Assembly: GCA_963693285.1 (NCBI GenBank)
Contig: OY848920.1
Span: 1,873,135-1,937,134, forward strand
From: Xestospongia muta
Taxonomy: Eukaryota; Porifera; Demospongiae; Haplosclerida; Petrosiidae
Direction: 5' to 3'
DNA: 64,000 nucleotides
Made by a program: the position numbers and the translations under genes. The notes beneath the pieces are model-generated. The model did not search any database, was not told the origin of the DNA, and saw nothing but the letters and a program-made list of their open reading frames with translations. Positions 20,194 to 31,659 of the stretch are shown here, piece by piece (the first letter of the stretch is position 1; each line of letters starts with the position of its first letter).

Positions 20194-22633
20194 ATGACTA
20201 GACGATCTTCACTACAAGAAGAACACGAAACTCTGTCCTGTTTAAAATTTAGCGAGAAAACTAAAGCTTATAAGAACATTTTGGGACAATGCACGTCGTT
20301 TATATTAGGATTTGCCCCATTTCTCGGTTTAATCAATCTACAAAGTAGTGTTAACGAAAAAGATGGACTAGGGTTGGCGACAAGCGCCGTCTCATATGCT
20401 TCTACTATGTTTATGCTCTTGTTTGTCCCAGGATTCATCCGAGTCTTTGGCAGTAAGTACTCTCTAATAACTAGCTACGTGTTGTTACTGTTATATACAT
20501 GTTGTAATTTTTATCCTGACTGGTTTACATTGATTCCAGTAGCTGCTATAAACGGCTTCAGTTTAGGAATCCTTTATGTTTCCATGTACACTCATGCCAC
20601 ATCGATAGCTTTAAAATACGCTCCAGCACTTCAAGAGACAACGCAAAATGTTACTGTCCTGTTCTCAGGGGCTGTTGGAAGCTCAATTCAGATAGCCATG
20701 ATGACTGGTAGCTCTATTTCATCTGTGGTATTGTTTAACCTTGACATTGAAAATGTTACAACTGATGTGAATAGTTCATTATGTACTAACAAGAAAGCGT
20801 CTCAGTTAGCTAATAACAACATCTATTTCACACTCTTGACAGTTTATCTAATAATGATTGTTTCTGGTGTTGTTATTGCATCAGTATTTATGGATCACCT
20901 TGGATCTGATGCTCATTTCATGTCACCTACAAATATGTGCAATGTTTTCATTTTAAATCCTGTTAAAACTTTATTTAAGACTCTTTGTGAGTGGAAAATG
21001 CTACTTCTAATGCCTATGTTTATATTGGAAGCTGTAATGTTAGGATTCATACATGGTGGCTTTACTAAGGTGAGTTGTTTATTTAAAATACATAAAGGAT
21101 GTTTTGTTATGACTACAATAATCTCAAAAGGACAATGCCTGAAGATTAATCTTTACTTACTAGTTATTAATAGGAACTATTAATTTTTAAAAAGGCATAC
21201 TAGGTGTGTCTTTGTTGCTGTGTGAGTGTTTCCTTTCTTTTTAGAGAATTACTATAACTCTTTATGTTATAATACTTGACTCTATGGGTTACAAACAGCT
21301 GTGTTTATTGTACATACACTGTTGCAGCTGCTATATATGTGCTTGTCTTAACGTGTATTGGTTTGTTTAAGAGTACTCTGAATAACCATAAGGACTGTTT
21401 AGTTTAATATATTGTGTCCTTTTATGTTTACTTGGATAGTCTGCCATGGGTTCGTAACATAGCAACCAAGGTGGTGCTGAGGTTAACAATATAAACTCAA
21501 GTAGCCAAATTGTAAAATCAAGTGGTTTAAATTAATTATGTGTCTGGAACTTATATATACCACAAATGTTTTGATGTACAAGTGTTAATTGTTATAGTGT
21601 GATGCTGCTTACATGCATGTAATGTGGTAACTGCATATTAACTTTGTCCTTTTTTAACTAGTATAAGTGGATGAAACAAAAATTCATATTTTTTTTAATT
21701 TTAAAACAGATTATTGTGTCAGATTGTGTTGGAGTTCAGTGGATTGGATTTGCCTTGACGGCATTTGGATTAAGTGGTAGCTTAGGAGCTCTAATAATTG
21801 GCAGAATGATACGTTATGTTCCTCAGTTCATTGCGGTCTATGGCTCATTTCTATTAACAGTTGGTTTGGCACTGTTTCTTATCTTCTGGGAGAGAAAACC
21901 TAGCTTTTTGGTAGTGTTTGGTTTTGCTATAAGCTGGGGACTTGCTGAATGTGTACTTATGACTTTAGGACCAGGTACATTAGTTATAATTAAGGAAATA
22001 TATATTAATTGTTAGACTGTAACCAACATAGTTAGAGTTTATGTCTTGTGGGTCTTGGCTAATTTTATGTACAAGGAAAATTATCAGTTGTTACATTATT
22101 TGCTTACCAATATTTTTAAAATCGTTGTTTGTGTCAAATGCCATTTTTAAGCAAGTAGCCATCTTGTTTTGCTTGCTATACTATGACTTTAGCAAATAGA
22201 TCTAAAGAGGTATCAAGTAATAAAACAGCATAACAGCTGTGTAGGAAATGAATTAACTTAATTAGTATTAACTTGAAATAACAATAGTATGCACCAAGTA
22301 ATGTTATTGCTTTGTTTCCTAGGTATATCAGCTTTTTTGTTTCCAGACAGGAGAGAGCAAGCCCTTACTTGTTATCGACTAGGAATGTGTCTAGGTTATG
22401 TCACAAGTTTTACTACAGCTATTTATCTGGATATATCTGAACAACTTTGGTTAACAATTGCCTTTGTGGGTATTGCTTTTCTGACTTATACATCACTCGG
22501 TTATATGACATGGACAAGAGAGCAGGTTCTGCCTTGCTTAAGTCAAAAAGATGATAGCAATGAAGTACCTACTAATGTAAAGACAAAGGAGACAATAGAC
22601 AAGGAAGCTAATGAAAGCAATTGTGTAGTGTAA
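20194..22633 (+). CDS. UNC-93-like major facilitator membrane protein
   Basis: Three exons (20194-21069, 21710-21974, 22323-22633) join in phase to a 483-aa protein, the usual size of UNC-93/UNC93A proteins. Exon 1 carries the N-terminal half: YKNILGQCTSFILGFAPFLGLINLQSSVN, a typical UNC-93 opening, then several membrane segments and a glycosylated loop. Exon 2 begins IIVSDCVGVQWIGF and carries LGALIIGRM. Exon 3 begins in SAFLFPDRREQALTCYRLG, resembling the UNC93A R..AFANYRLWEALG region. The C-terminus is charged. Family roles are potassium-channel regulation (nematode UNC-93) and endosomal receptor trafficking (UNC93B1); which applies here cannot be told. The exon 2 donor (gtacat) and exon 3 acceptor are inferred from phase. 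Confidence 0.85.
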
Positions 22634-23672
22634 ACTAACAATTGTATTTCCTGAAATTTTATGTAATGTTTAAATAATTTATTTAACTTCATCAATAAAT
22701 ATGATTCTGGTACAAGCAGACTGCAATATTCACATTTATTAGTCTCTTTTCACATATCTATTAGTACTATTCACCTTGGTTAATAGTCATATGATCTATA
22801 TATTACTTGAAGCTCAAGTCTGACTCAGGTTGACCCATTGAACCAAGAACCGACAGATTATTGCCTCTCTGTACAGCCACAAAGAGATGCTGGAGGAGGT
22901 ACAAAAGACCTCTTTCTTCCCCTGACTGTCTGATACTTATATCTTAGATCATTAACCCCCAAGGTCTCAAATATCAACTAGTGTATGGCTCACGTGTACA
23001 CTGCCATATTTTGCCTGTTTCCTCTCCTCTGCTGTGGTAGCTTTTGTTCTAGGACTACTGGAAACACAGCTGTGATATGACTGAGCCAAACAAAGTGTCT
23101 GGGCAAGTACATCCCGTACTAGACACTTGCTACTTTTCCAAGGAATGATGAATACCCCATCAGGCTTTTAATATTCAAGACAGGATGGTTCGAACTTGAA
23201 TGATACCTTCCAAGTTTTTATAATTGGGGATGTGTGTGAAATATATCCAGTATATAAAATTGCAGTACATTAACACTAATAATTTAATGCAACACTATAA
23301 AGCATGGTCACCATGTTATAGTAATATTTAATATATTGAGATAATTATAGAATTAAGTTAATGTCTTTTAATCATGATCAACAATTAATTACATGTTATC
23401 AACCAATGTTCACATTCGTAAATTTCCTACGTAATATGACGTGACATATAGCCATCCCACACAATACTAGCTAATCATTCACGCGTTGCAGCTGTAGAGA
23501 AAGAAGGGCGTATTACTTTTCTTCCTAATCGCTCTATCCCTGAGGTAATGCAATAGTATTTAGTGTTTGTCTCATATCTTTTGTATTGTGCTTGTTATCA
23601 ATTTTTTTAAAAATTGCCAAATTTTATCATTTCAGCTAGCGAGTATCATAACTCAGGAACTAAAGCTAAAAT
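22634..23672. other. intergenic, nothing recognised
   Basis: No coding region, RNA gene or clear repeat is seen between the transporter stop and the fucosyltransferase ATG. A possible 5' untranslated exon of the latter may lie near 23490-23545, followed by gtaatg. Confidence 0.4.
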
Positions 23673-24911
23673 ATGGTATCATCTCGTACACGATTTGTAT
23701 TTTTGAGGCTGTTGTTTATTTTGTTCGTCATTTTTGTCATATATTCATATTATAGGCTTAAAACACAAACCTTTAATTCCTCTATTCAACGTTTTGTTTC
23801 CTCCGACTCTATTTTGCCACATAGAGAACAAAATCACACTCTGACGTTATTGACTTTAACGACAACTGAAAGAAGAACAACTGTTCCCACTGTTCAGTTT
23901 TTCACGTCATCAAATTCCAAAATAATTTTATTTTGGACATCACACTTTCAAAACTTCATAAAAAATAACAAATTGGCTCTTGGTAAAATAGAATGTGGAG
24001 CAAAGAAACATTCATGTTTTGTCACCACCAACAAAAGTTTCATTATGACCAGTAATGCTGTTGTATTTCATGGTGAAGGCCATACTTTTATGAAAGATCT
24101 TTATTTGGTTCACCCTTTAAATCGACCACTCGGACAACGCTGGGTTTACTACAATAAAGAAGCAACAGATAGAAGTATGAAATTGGATTTGCTAAGTCAA
24201 TGGAACTCTCTTTTTAACTGGACTATGTCATACAAATATGGTTCAGACATTAGGTTAGGCTTTGCTAAAATAACTCCAAATAATAAACATCAGGGTGGTT
24301 ATGATCCTAAGATGAATTATTCTAAAGGCAAAAGCAGGACTGCTATTATTCTATTAAGTAATTGTCAAAGCAATCGTTTGAAAATAGTGAAAACACTTCA
24401 AAAATACATTGACGTGGATGTTTATGGTCGTTGTGGTAGATCTTGTCCTACAACACGATGGAGTTGTTATTCCTTAATACCAAGATATAAGTTTTATCTA
24501 GCCTTTGAAAATTCGATTTGTAGGGATTTGCTCACAGAGAAGTCAATATTTAATGGACTTATGAATGGAGTAGTTCCTGTAATTATATCTGGAGCAAATT
24601 TGTCAAATCCTGCTTTAATTCCCCCAAAATCATATATTAATGCGCGTGAGTTTGAGACGATAAGAGAACTTGCCGATTATTTAAAACATGTTGCAAGCCA
24701 GCCTGAAATTTATAACACATTTTTTAAATGGAGGGATAATTGGAATGTGAGTATGAACAGTATGAATAGCACTGATATACCGTGTGCTATATGTGAGAAA
24801 TTATATGCAACATCAAACCAGGAAATGAATATAATTCACGACCTTCCAAGTTTGTTTAATCCTATAGATGAGTGTGAAAAGTATCCAGTATATAAAGATG
24901 TAGTAAATTAG
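23673..24911 (+). CDS. alpha-1,3-fucosyltransferase, GT10 family
   Basis: Single-exon 412-aa type II membrane protein: a short cytosolic tail, one membrane anchor (about 8-28), a stem, then a GT10 catalytic domain. The donor-binding signature is visible at about 270-310: YKFYLAFENSICRDLLTEK followed by NGVVPVIISG. Upstream, VYGRCGR and the Cys-rich loop also fit the family. It would transfer fucose from GDP-fucose to GlcNAc on glycans in the Golgi. The conserved N-terminal W..W region (HPLNRPLGQRWVYYNKEATD) is present. Acceptor specificity cannot be read from sequence. Confidence 0.92.
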   Translation: MVSSRTRFVFLRLLFILFVIFVIYSYYRLKTQTFNSSIQRFVSSDSILPHREQNHTLTLLTLTTTERRTTVPTVQFFTSSNSKIILFWTSHFQNFIKNNKLALGKIECGAKKHSCFVTTNKSFIMTSNAVVFHGEGHTFMKDLYLVHPLNRPLGQRWVYYNKEATDRSMKLDLLSQWNSLFNWTMSYKYGSDIRLGFAKITPNNKHQGGYDPKMNYSKGKSRTAIILLSNCQSNRLKIVKTLQKYIDVDVYGRCGRSCPTTRWSCYSLIPRYKFYLAFENSICRDLLTEKSIFNGLMNGVVPVIISGANLSNPALIPPKSYINAREFETIRELADYLKHVASQPEIYNTFFKWRDNWNVSMNSMNSTDIPCAICEKLYATSNQEMNIIHDLPSLFNPIDECEKYPVYKDVVN

Positions 24912-26010
24912 CACTAACAGTTCTATGTATTAAGTCAATGGAACACTTTAAAGTATGACCACTATATTACAATATTATTTATTTTCAGATATTTGTAAAA
25001 TGACATCATTGCCTTTATGTGCTTTTTAATTCGATCAACGTGATCAACATTAATTATATTTTATTTAAAAACATATCACTGTAAAAATTAATATGTTATT
25101 TTAACGACTAATTTGTAGCTTACATGGATGGATTACTATTATAGGATCCAAAATTTATCTAAAGCATTAGTTATAAAATTTGTTGCTTTTTAATAGTACA
25201 ACATACCAACCAATTTATTGTGATTAATTCATATGAATTGTAATATTATAAAGAGTACTTTAGTCATTACTTTTTTGTATTCAACGTTTCATAATTGGAT
25301 ATGCTTAGTATACACTCTTCAAAAAAAGTTTCTATACAACTGTAAAAAATTCAGTCTTTTAAAATAATCAATTTTTACCATATGTGAATGAATAATTATT
25401 ATGTAATCGTCTTCAAGTATTGAACCGGAAGAGTAAAGGTTGTTGTTGTCATAGTTGCAAGTTAATCACCTGTATTAACACTACTTATAATAACAGGAAG
25501 TGATGAACATTAAATTACAATATGTGGGTGAGAGAGATGATAATTATATTTATTATATTTTTTATTCATTCTTTTTAAATAACCAATTTGTACCATATGT
25601 GAATGAATAATTATTATGTATGAATAATCGTCTTCAAGTATTGAACCGGAAGAGTAAAGGTTGTTGTTGTCATAGTTGCAAGTTAATCACCTGTATTAAC
25701 ACTACTTATAATAACAGGAAGTGATGAACATTAAATTACAATATGTGGGTGAGAGAGATGATAATTATATTTATTATATTTTGTTATTCATTCTTTTTAA
25801 ATAACCAATTTGTACCATATGTGGGTGAATCATTGTGTGATCATCTTCAAATAATGAAATTGTTTTAACAATAAAAGGAACTGTAAGTAATTGCAATGTT
25901 TTTAAAAAGTTATAGCAACTAGTTAATAATGTGTAATACAGAAAACGTATCAAAAATTTTAAATTGTACAGTACACGATATATAGCAAAAAATATTGGTA
26001 AGTTCAGCTA
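24912..26010. other. intergenic with tandem promoter-like repeats
   Basis: No gene is supported. Degenerate MITE sequence lies at about 25077-25210 and two repeats follow at 25378-25805 (listed separately). Confidence 0.5.
25378..25805. repeat. two tandem copies of a promoter-derived repeat, orphaned
   Basis: Two copies of about 213 bp (roughly 25378-25590 and 25591-25805) share gaaccggaagagtaaaggtt, ttgtcatagttgcaagttaa and ataacaggaagtgatgaaca. The same blocks, in the same order, form the triplicated repeat upstream of the four-TM gene at 31660-32670. No four-TM gene lies on the expected (lower-coordinate) side, so the copies look left behind by deletion. Confidence 0.75.
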
Positions 26011-29000
26011 TTATGCTTTAGGAGTATTAGTATATTGAGTATAACTCATTGCAGCAATTACAATAATAAGGACAAAGGTTATCACTATTGTAGGAATAGA
26101 GAAGACTGCAAATGCCTATAGAAACAGATATTTTTAATTACTATCATAATTAAAATACAAAGGTTTCATGAAATAATGTATGCTTGAACAGTATTATATA
26201 TATATATATATATATTAAGTTATATTGGTGTTTAAAATAACAAAAATATCACCTCATGTTTAAACTACCATAAATGGAAGGTTTATATTAATGAATGTAT
26301 TTATACATTAAAACAAGCGTTCATGCAACCATTTTACATAGCATACATACAGCATATATTATCTCTCTCTCTCTCTCTCTCTCCATATATATATATATAT
26401 ATATATATTGATGACATCACCTAAACCCTAAACCAAACCTAGGATTATTAAAGGGTAACTGCAGTGACTTTTTACCCTATGCATATTTTGGTTAAAATAC
26501 AATGATAAACTCGCATAATGATGAAAAACATCAAATATTACAAAAATAAACTTGAAACTTGCAAGATTTGGAACTCCAAAGTTGCACTTTTTTGCTTCCT
26601 GCCATGACACTTCCTGCTTGTGGGTGCGGTTAGACGTGACGTCATCGAAGGCAGGAAAGTCAACACATGAGTACATGCTTGAATATGCCTAATAGATGTG
26701 TGGCCTTTGGATGCAATAACACCAGTAGTGTTGCTGGAGTTAGCGTTTTTAAATTTCCCAAGGAAGATTCTTTGAAGAGGAAATGGATAAAGCAGGTCAA
26801 GAGAACAAGAGATAAATGGGCTGGTCCAACAGTATGTTCTGTGTTATGCAGCAATCATTTTACAGATGACTGTTTCAATGATGACTGTGAGCTCCATGAA
26901 TCATTTGGGCTTAGAAGAGTTAGAAGACTAAAGGACAGTGCTGTTTCCACTATTTTTAAAAGGAAAGCCAGCTATGATGATGACTCAATAACGTCTGAAC
27001 CTGCTTCAAAGAAGAAAAGATCTGCCTATGAAAAGAGGGAAAGAATGAGGGTGAAGGCACCATTGATACATCTGTAATGTTAGTATTGTTTTATTCTATT
27101 TAGGTTGTGAATACACTAACACCAAGTATTTCTCATATGAGTGAACAGCAACCACAATCTACATCTGATGCTGTACTGGCTGAATCAGTGACACATCATG
27201 TAAGCCATGATCATCAGTACATGCTTACACGTTTACTTTCTTATGTATATTACATAATCAATTGGCACTCAAGTAGAAAAAGTCAATGTAAGGAATGTAA
27301 AAGTTCAAACCAGGCCAATAGTAATATCAAAGGGTATAACTTACTACATTTTAAAAATAATTATTATATAATTGATTAATTTTCAGGTACTCAAACTGAC
27401 AAAACATCAAAAATGTGTGATAAAGGAATACAATGCAACTTACTTAGTACATGTATGCCAGTGTCTACTGATTATATTGATGATTTTGACCAGTCCAGTG
27501 ATCTTGACAAATGTGAGGATGATGAAGACAATGATCATGAATTTCACTGTGTAGAAGATGATTCCTCAATAGATACAACTAAGACCAAGTAAGCAATTAT
27601 GTGAGATATTAATACTTTTTATATTATATAGTGCTAAGAACCAGGTCAAGTATGTTGTTTTTGAAGAAGCTTTACTATCTCTGTTCATGGCTTGTCCATC
27701 CTGTCATTTATCTACTCCAACTATCACAAAACATGTGTGTGGATCATTTATCAGAGTTACACAGACTTGTGAACATTGTGAAGCAGTGAATGTTTGGGAT
27801 AGCCAACCTTTCATCAACAATATTCCAGCTGGAAACATATTATTGTCAGCTTCAATCCTCTTTTCCGGATTACTCCCAGAACAAACTCTCCGTATCTTTC
27901 AAAACTTTGGCTGTGCATCAATCTCTACAAGAACATTTATGAACATCAACAAAAGTATCTTCTTCCTGCTATCTTCAGAACATGGGACCAGCAACAACAA
28001 GCACTCATCTCAGTATTATTGTCTGATGACATACCATTGGTCTTAGGAGGCGATGGTAGGGCAGATAGTCCAGGGCACTGTGCAAAATTTGGTTCCTACA
28101 CAATGATTGAGCTATCTCATAAAGTAGTCCTTGATATCCAACTCGTCCAGGTAATGAAATAATTACAAATAATTCTTGTTATATTGATGTATAGAGCAAT
28201 GAAGTTAGCGGTAGTTATCACATGGAGAAAGAAGGTTTGGTCAGAGCAATCAAGAAATTACAAGAGTATGGCTTAGAAATAAATACTTTGGTCACTGATT
28301 GACATCGTCAAATTGCGAAATGGATGAGAGAAGTCCAACCAAATATTACACATTACTTTGATGTTTAGCATTTAGCTAAAGGTACCATAAACATCAATTC
28401 AGTCACTGCTATAAGTTTTATAATTCTAGGATTTCGTAAAAAGTTATTGGCATTGGCAAAAAAGAAAAATTGTGAATTAATAGGAGAATGGATTAAAAGC
28501 ATAATAAACCACATGTATTGGTGTGCCATGTCAACTCCCAATGGTGATCAACAATTAATAAAAGCAAAATGGCTTTCAATCATTAATCACATTCATAACA
28601 AGCACCATCATCAAGGAGTATTTAAAAAATGTGCCCATAAAATAATACATGGGCAAAGAAGGAAGAAGTGGCTAAAACCACGTTAGTTCATTTATCATTT
28701 TTATAGAATCCTTCACTTAACTGAAATAATACCTTCAAGTGTTCATCATACTCTATAGATACAAAAGCCAGTGAGGGAATCATTGATCTTATTTCAAATA
28801 CTACATTTTTAAATGATATTAGTCACATGTCACCACTACATCAAACATCATGTCTTGAAGCCTTTCATAGTGTTATAATTCACTTTCTTCCCAAGTCTAC
28901 TGCCTTTTCATATAAGGGAATGTTAGGAAGGTAAACGTTTATTGCATGCATGCAAGATCAATGTATTGCTATTTTAACTTAAATTTTAATTTCTAGACTT

Positions 29001-31084
29001 AGATTAGCAGCTTTACATTATAACGAGAATGCACATAAACATCATGCAACAACAAAGGCTGGTAAAGAAAGATACTCAATATCCTTTCCCAAGTACAAAC
29101 AAGGTGGCTATGTAGTTCGAAAAATTACAGACCACTCTACATACGGTAAAATACCTTTGAGTTCACAACAATATATTATATATTATGTTATTATTATGTT
29201 ATTGTTAGATTATGTTGACGACTTATTAGAAGAAGTTATTAAAATAGTACAGGACTACAAGATCAACCAGTGGACCAGTGAAGACATTGTTGAGTCACCA
29301 CCACCACTATGCAGTCAATACATACACCCAGAAAAGTCAAAAGCCATAACAGAACACAGAAGTAGATTTACCATCTTAAACACTTGTAATTAATACATTT
29401 AACTAAGAGTAGGATATTTAAAACCAGTGTGTGAATCTGAGGGGAATGTTTCTCTTATTACTTTCACTGCACAAGAAGGAAGAACAACCCTTACATCCCT
29501 TCCAAGCCAGCCCCAACACCATCGTGTGAGTTGCCTGTATGCAGTATATCTATATTTTCTGTAGTCATAAAAGATATAAATACATCAATGTATACAGATA
29601 AAACTTAACTCATTGATTGGAGCATTGTATGTCCCATATTGTTGATGGTACTGAAAGTATGCAGTTTGAAGTACCCATACATCTAGACATACAGTGGTAA
29701 ATCCAATGTGTTCAGTGATACAAGTTGCAGTTAATGCGGTTGTTTGCTGTGACAATTTGTTCACTACTTGTGATATTTCTCTACAGCATAGGCATTCTAC
29801 TGGTGTTGGCATCACAATGCAATGCATGCACAAGCACCTGTATTAACATATATATTATGTAGGAATTGCAACTTATTTGACAAACCATGAAGTGTCTTGT
29901 AATCGGTTTTCATGGTTTCTCACTTCATTATCTCCATCACTTTCTGATGATGCACTACTACCATTGGGTTCAAACTGATATGGTTGAATTACTTCAATGT
30001 TATCCACTTCCTCTTCATCCGAATATGAGCAGTACATCTCTAGGTCTGTTGCTTCAGCCATCATTGCATAGCTTCCCTGCCTTCGATGACGTCACGTCTA
30101 ACCGCGCCCACAAGCAGGAAGTGTCATGGCAGGAAGTAAAAAAGTGCAACTTTGAAGCTCCATATCTTGCAAGTTTCAAGTTTATTTTTGTAATATTTGA
30201 TGTTTTTCATCATTATGCGAGTTTATCATTGTATTTTAACCAAAATATGCATAGGGTAAAAAGTCACCGCAGTTACCCTTTAACTCTATGACACATGTGA
30301 TGTCATCATAGGACATGTTGTTACATCATCAGTCAAGTTACACCAAGAACCACCCCTATATTGACATACTTGCATACAAATCTAACAAGTTATCAAATGA
30401 AATCTAAGTATGTAATCATGCAGCAGGTTAAAATAACACACTGATTTTACAGTGGTTCATTACTTACAACTGATGCTGTTATTTTCCTTGTTATGTCATG
30501 AAAGGTGCAGTAGTCATAATGATATCCATAAGCTTTTAAACTATGGAAGGAAAATAGAGTTGTATAGAAACTCTTTATTAGCAGACTTACAAGGAGTTGA
30601 TTGAGTCACATGTAACTCCCCATCCTGAACTGAGAATGATCATACCCATTAAAGCAAATATAACAGATATTATAAGAATGGTGATCTCCAATATCAAAAT
30701 CTTCTTATTTCTACAAGGCAGAAACAATTCAACAATATTATCAGAACAAGTATATTGTTTGAAAATGTTGATCTGAAATTATATATTATGTTTTTAAACT
30801 TACTTATACTCTTTAAGGGCAAGCTTCAAAATACCTACTAAAATTAATATCAGGAGACCGAAAGCAGCCAAGACCTCACTAAGAATAGCCAGGACACAAG
30901 GTGGAACTTTTGGAGTGTTATAAATTCTCCAATATAAAATACAAAGTCTTTCATCTGGGTCTGTGTCTGAGTTTAAAGACACGTATGCATTGCCAAATAG
31001 ACCTGCTGCAATCAGAAGAAACACTATAGTCAAGCAGCTAGTTGCTATAACAACTATTTGCAGTATTACAGTAATATTGGCCAT
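26011..31084 (-). CDS. small four-TM (tetraspan-type) membrane protein, copy A
   Basis: Exons 30804-31084, 30591-30710, 30468-30540 and 26011-26115 (281, 120, 73 and 105 coding bases) join in phase to a 192-aa protein. Segments are TM1 in exon 1 (VIATSCLTIVFLLIAAGLFG), a loop with a Cys, TM2 (LAILSEVLAAFGLLILILVG), TM3 in exon 2 (ILEITILIISVIFALMGMII) and TM4 in exon 4 (FSIPTIVITFVLIIVIAAM). The exterior loop carries GWGVTC and YDYC. The layout recalls claudin, MARVEL or similar tetraspans, but I cannot assign a family. The last intron is 4.35 kb and contains a whole transposon (26452-30279). The paralog's equivalent intron is 301 bp. A TATA-like ccttatatata motif lies about 70 bp upstream. 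Confidence 0.8.
26362..26409. repeat. (CT)n(AT)n microsatellite
   Basis: A CT run at 26362-26383 is followed by an AT run to about 26409, just outside the left end of the transposon. Confidence 0.9.
26685..29393 (+). pseudogene. THAP-domain transposase, disrupted
   Basis: The first exon begins at ATG 26685 with a full THAP domain: MPNRCVAFGCNN, then FKFPKEDSLKRKWI, then CSVLCSNHFTDDCF (C2CH ligands present). Later exons carry the zinc-knuckle and core region (CPSCHLS, CEHCEAVNVWDSQP, LLPEQTLRIFQNFGC), then LGGDGRADSPGHCAKFGSYT with a likely catalytic Asp, and VTD-HRQIAKWMREVQP. The last exon ends at TAA 29393. Lesions are a one-base deletion near 27945, TGA replacing an expected Arg after VTD (about 28302), and TAG replacing an expected Trp in FDVxHLAK (about 28365). 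Several introns with gt-ag ends interrupt it (for example the one ending ataattctag at 28429). It can no longer make a full transposase. Confidence 0.85.
29399..30064 (-). CDS. transposon-borne P2X7 C-terminal-type zinc-domain protein
   Basis: Exons 29886-30064, 29610-29837 and 29399-29558 join in phase (567 bases, 188 aa) with no stop. An acidic, Ser-rich start (YSDEEEVDN) is followed by the Cys-rich domain: WCLCMHCIVMPT, ECLCCREISQV, CITEHIGFTTVCLDVWVL, then YRQLTRWCWGWLGRD and VLPSCAVKVIRETFP. This pattern is the cytosolic zinc-binding domain of P2X7 receptors, which also occurs in stand-alone proteins linked to mobile DNA in invertebrates. Here it lies wholly inside the transposon and ends five bases from the transposase stop, so the two genes converge. 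The channel part of P2X7 is absent. A donor gtttgt in exon 1 is weak but gives the conserved WCxC motif. Confidence 0.75.
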
Positions 31085-31149
31085 CTTGTTGACAAAAACA
31101 CAAAGTGAGAAGTTTCTTCTAACTTTAACTACTAGCTGTATAGTTGCAT

Positions 31150-31180
31150 GCTAACCTTATATATATAGCACTCATTCATC
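31150..31180 (-). promoter_or_regulatory. TATA-like core promoter of four-TM gene A
   Basis: Plus-strand ctaaccttatatatatagcactcattcatcg at this place aligns with ctagccttatatataatagcgcttgctcgttg upstream of gene B (about 32730). The shared TATA-containing block lies about 70 bp before both start codons. Confidence 0.5.
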
Positions 31181-31659
31181 GTATGATGTGATGACATAAG
31201 GTACAAGTTCAAAGTTACAAGGGTAAAGGTTGAGGTTAATTGTATACATATTTCTTTCCTAATGAGAGCTGCATATGTGTGACTAATATACAGGACTCTA
31301 TACTCTAAACCTTATCAACCATGATCTCATTCATAGTCAATAATGACAACAAGTAAATAACATTAACCTTATTCTTTACCCTTTCTGTTCTTTGAACTTG
31401 TTATGTTAGTATGCATATCAAACAATAAAGGAGTACTATATAGTGCTAGTGCTGAACAATATATTTTTAATTATGTGTGTGAATTACATGTAATTATATT
31501 TAAACAAAAACTTTTTAAAAGTTCATTAAATAACAATAGTAAAAAATATTATAATTAATATGACACTCGTACATTTTAATTAAATAAACATTCAAAGTAC
31601 AAGTTGATTTAGTCAGTATTAGTTACTGCAATTGTTAATTACTTGTTCAGACTTTGTTA

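Larger units (their letters stand above)
26448..30283 (+). mobile_element. Kolobok-like DNA transposon with long TIRs and TTAA target duplication
   Basis: The element spans 26452-30279, flanked by TTAA at 26448-26451 and 30280-30283. The ends agggtaactgcagtgac and the complementary run at 30260-30279 open inverted repeats of about 200 bp that continue through cctgccatgacacttcctgc. THAP transposase pieces are on the plus strand (26685-29393). A P2X7-type zinc-domain gene is on the minus strand (29399-30064). TTAA duplications with a THAP-bearing transposase fit the Kolobok superfamily (established knowledge); piggyBac also uses TTAA but lacks THAP. It is inserted in the last intron of the four-TM gene. 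Confidence 0.9.

Noticed and set aside
29873..30064. Reading the P2X7-type exon 1 through to its TAA as a separate 63-aa protein
   Set aside because: Splicing at gtttgt restores the conserved WCxC motif and a complete domain, a better explanation.
26448..30283. Classifying the transposon as a P element or piggyBac
   Set aside because: P elements also have THAP but make 8-bp duplications; piggyBac uses TTAA but lacks THAP. The two features together fit Kolobok.
30800..31154. Plus-strand frames opposite exon 1 of the four-TM genes (30963-31154 and 32477-32689)
   Set aside because: Shadows of the minus-strand coding exons, which are supported by paralogy and splice phase.
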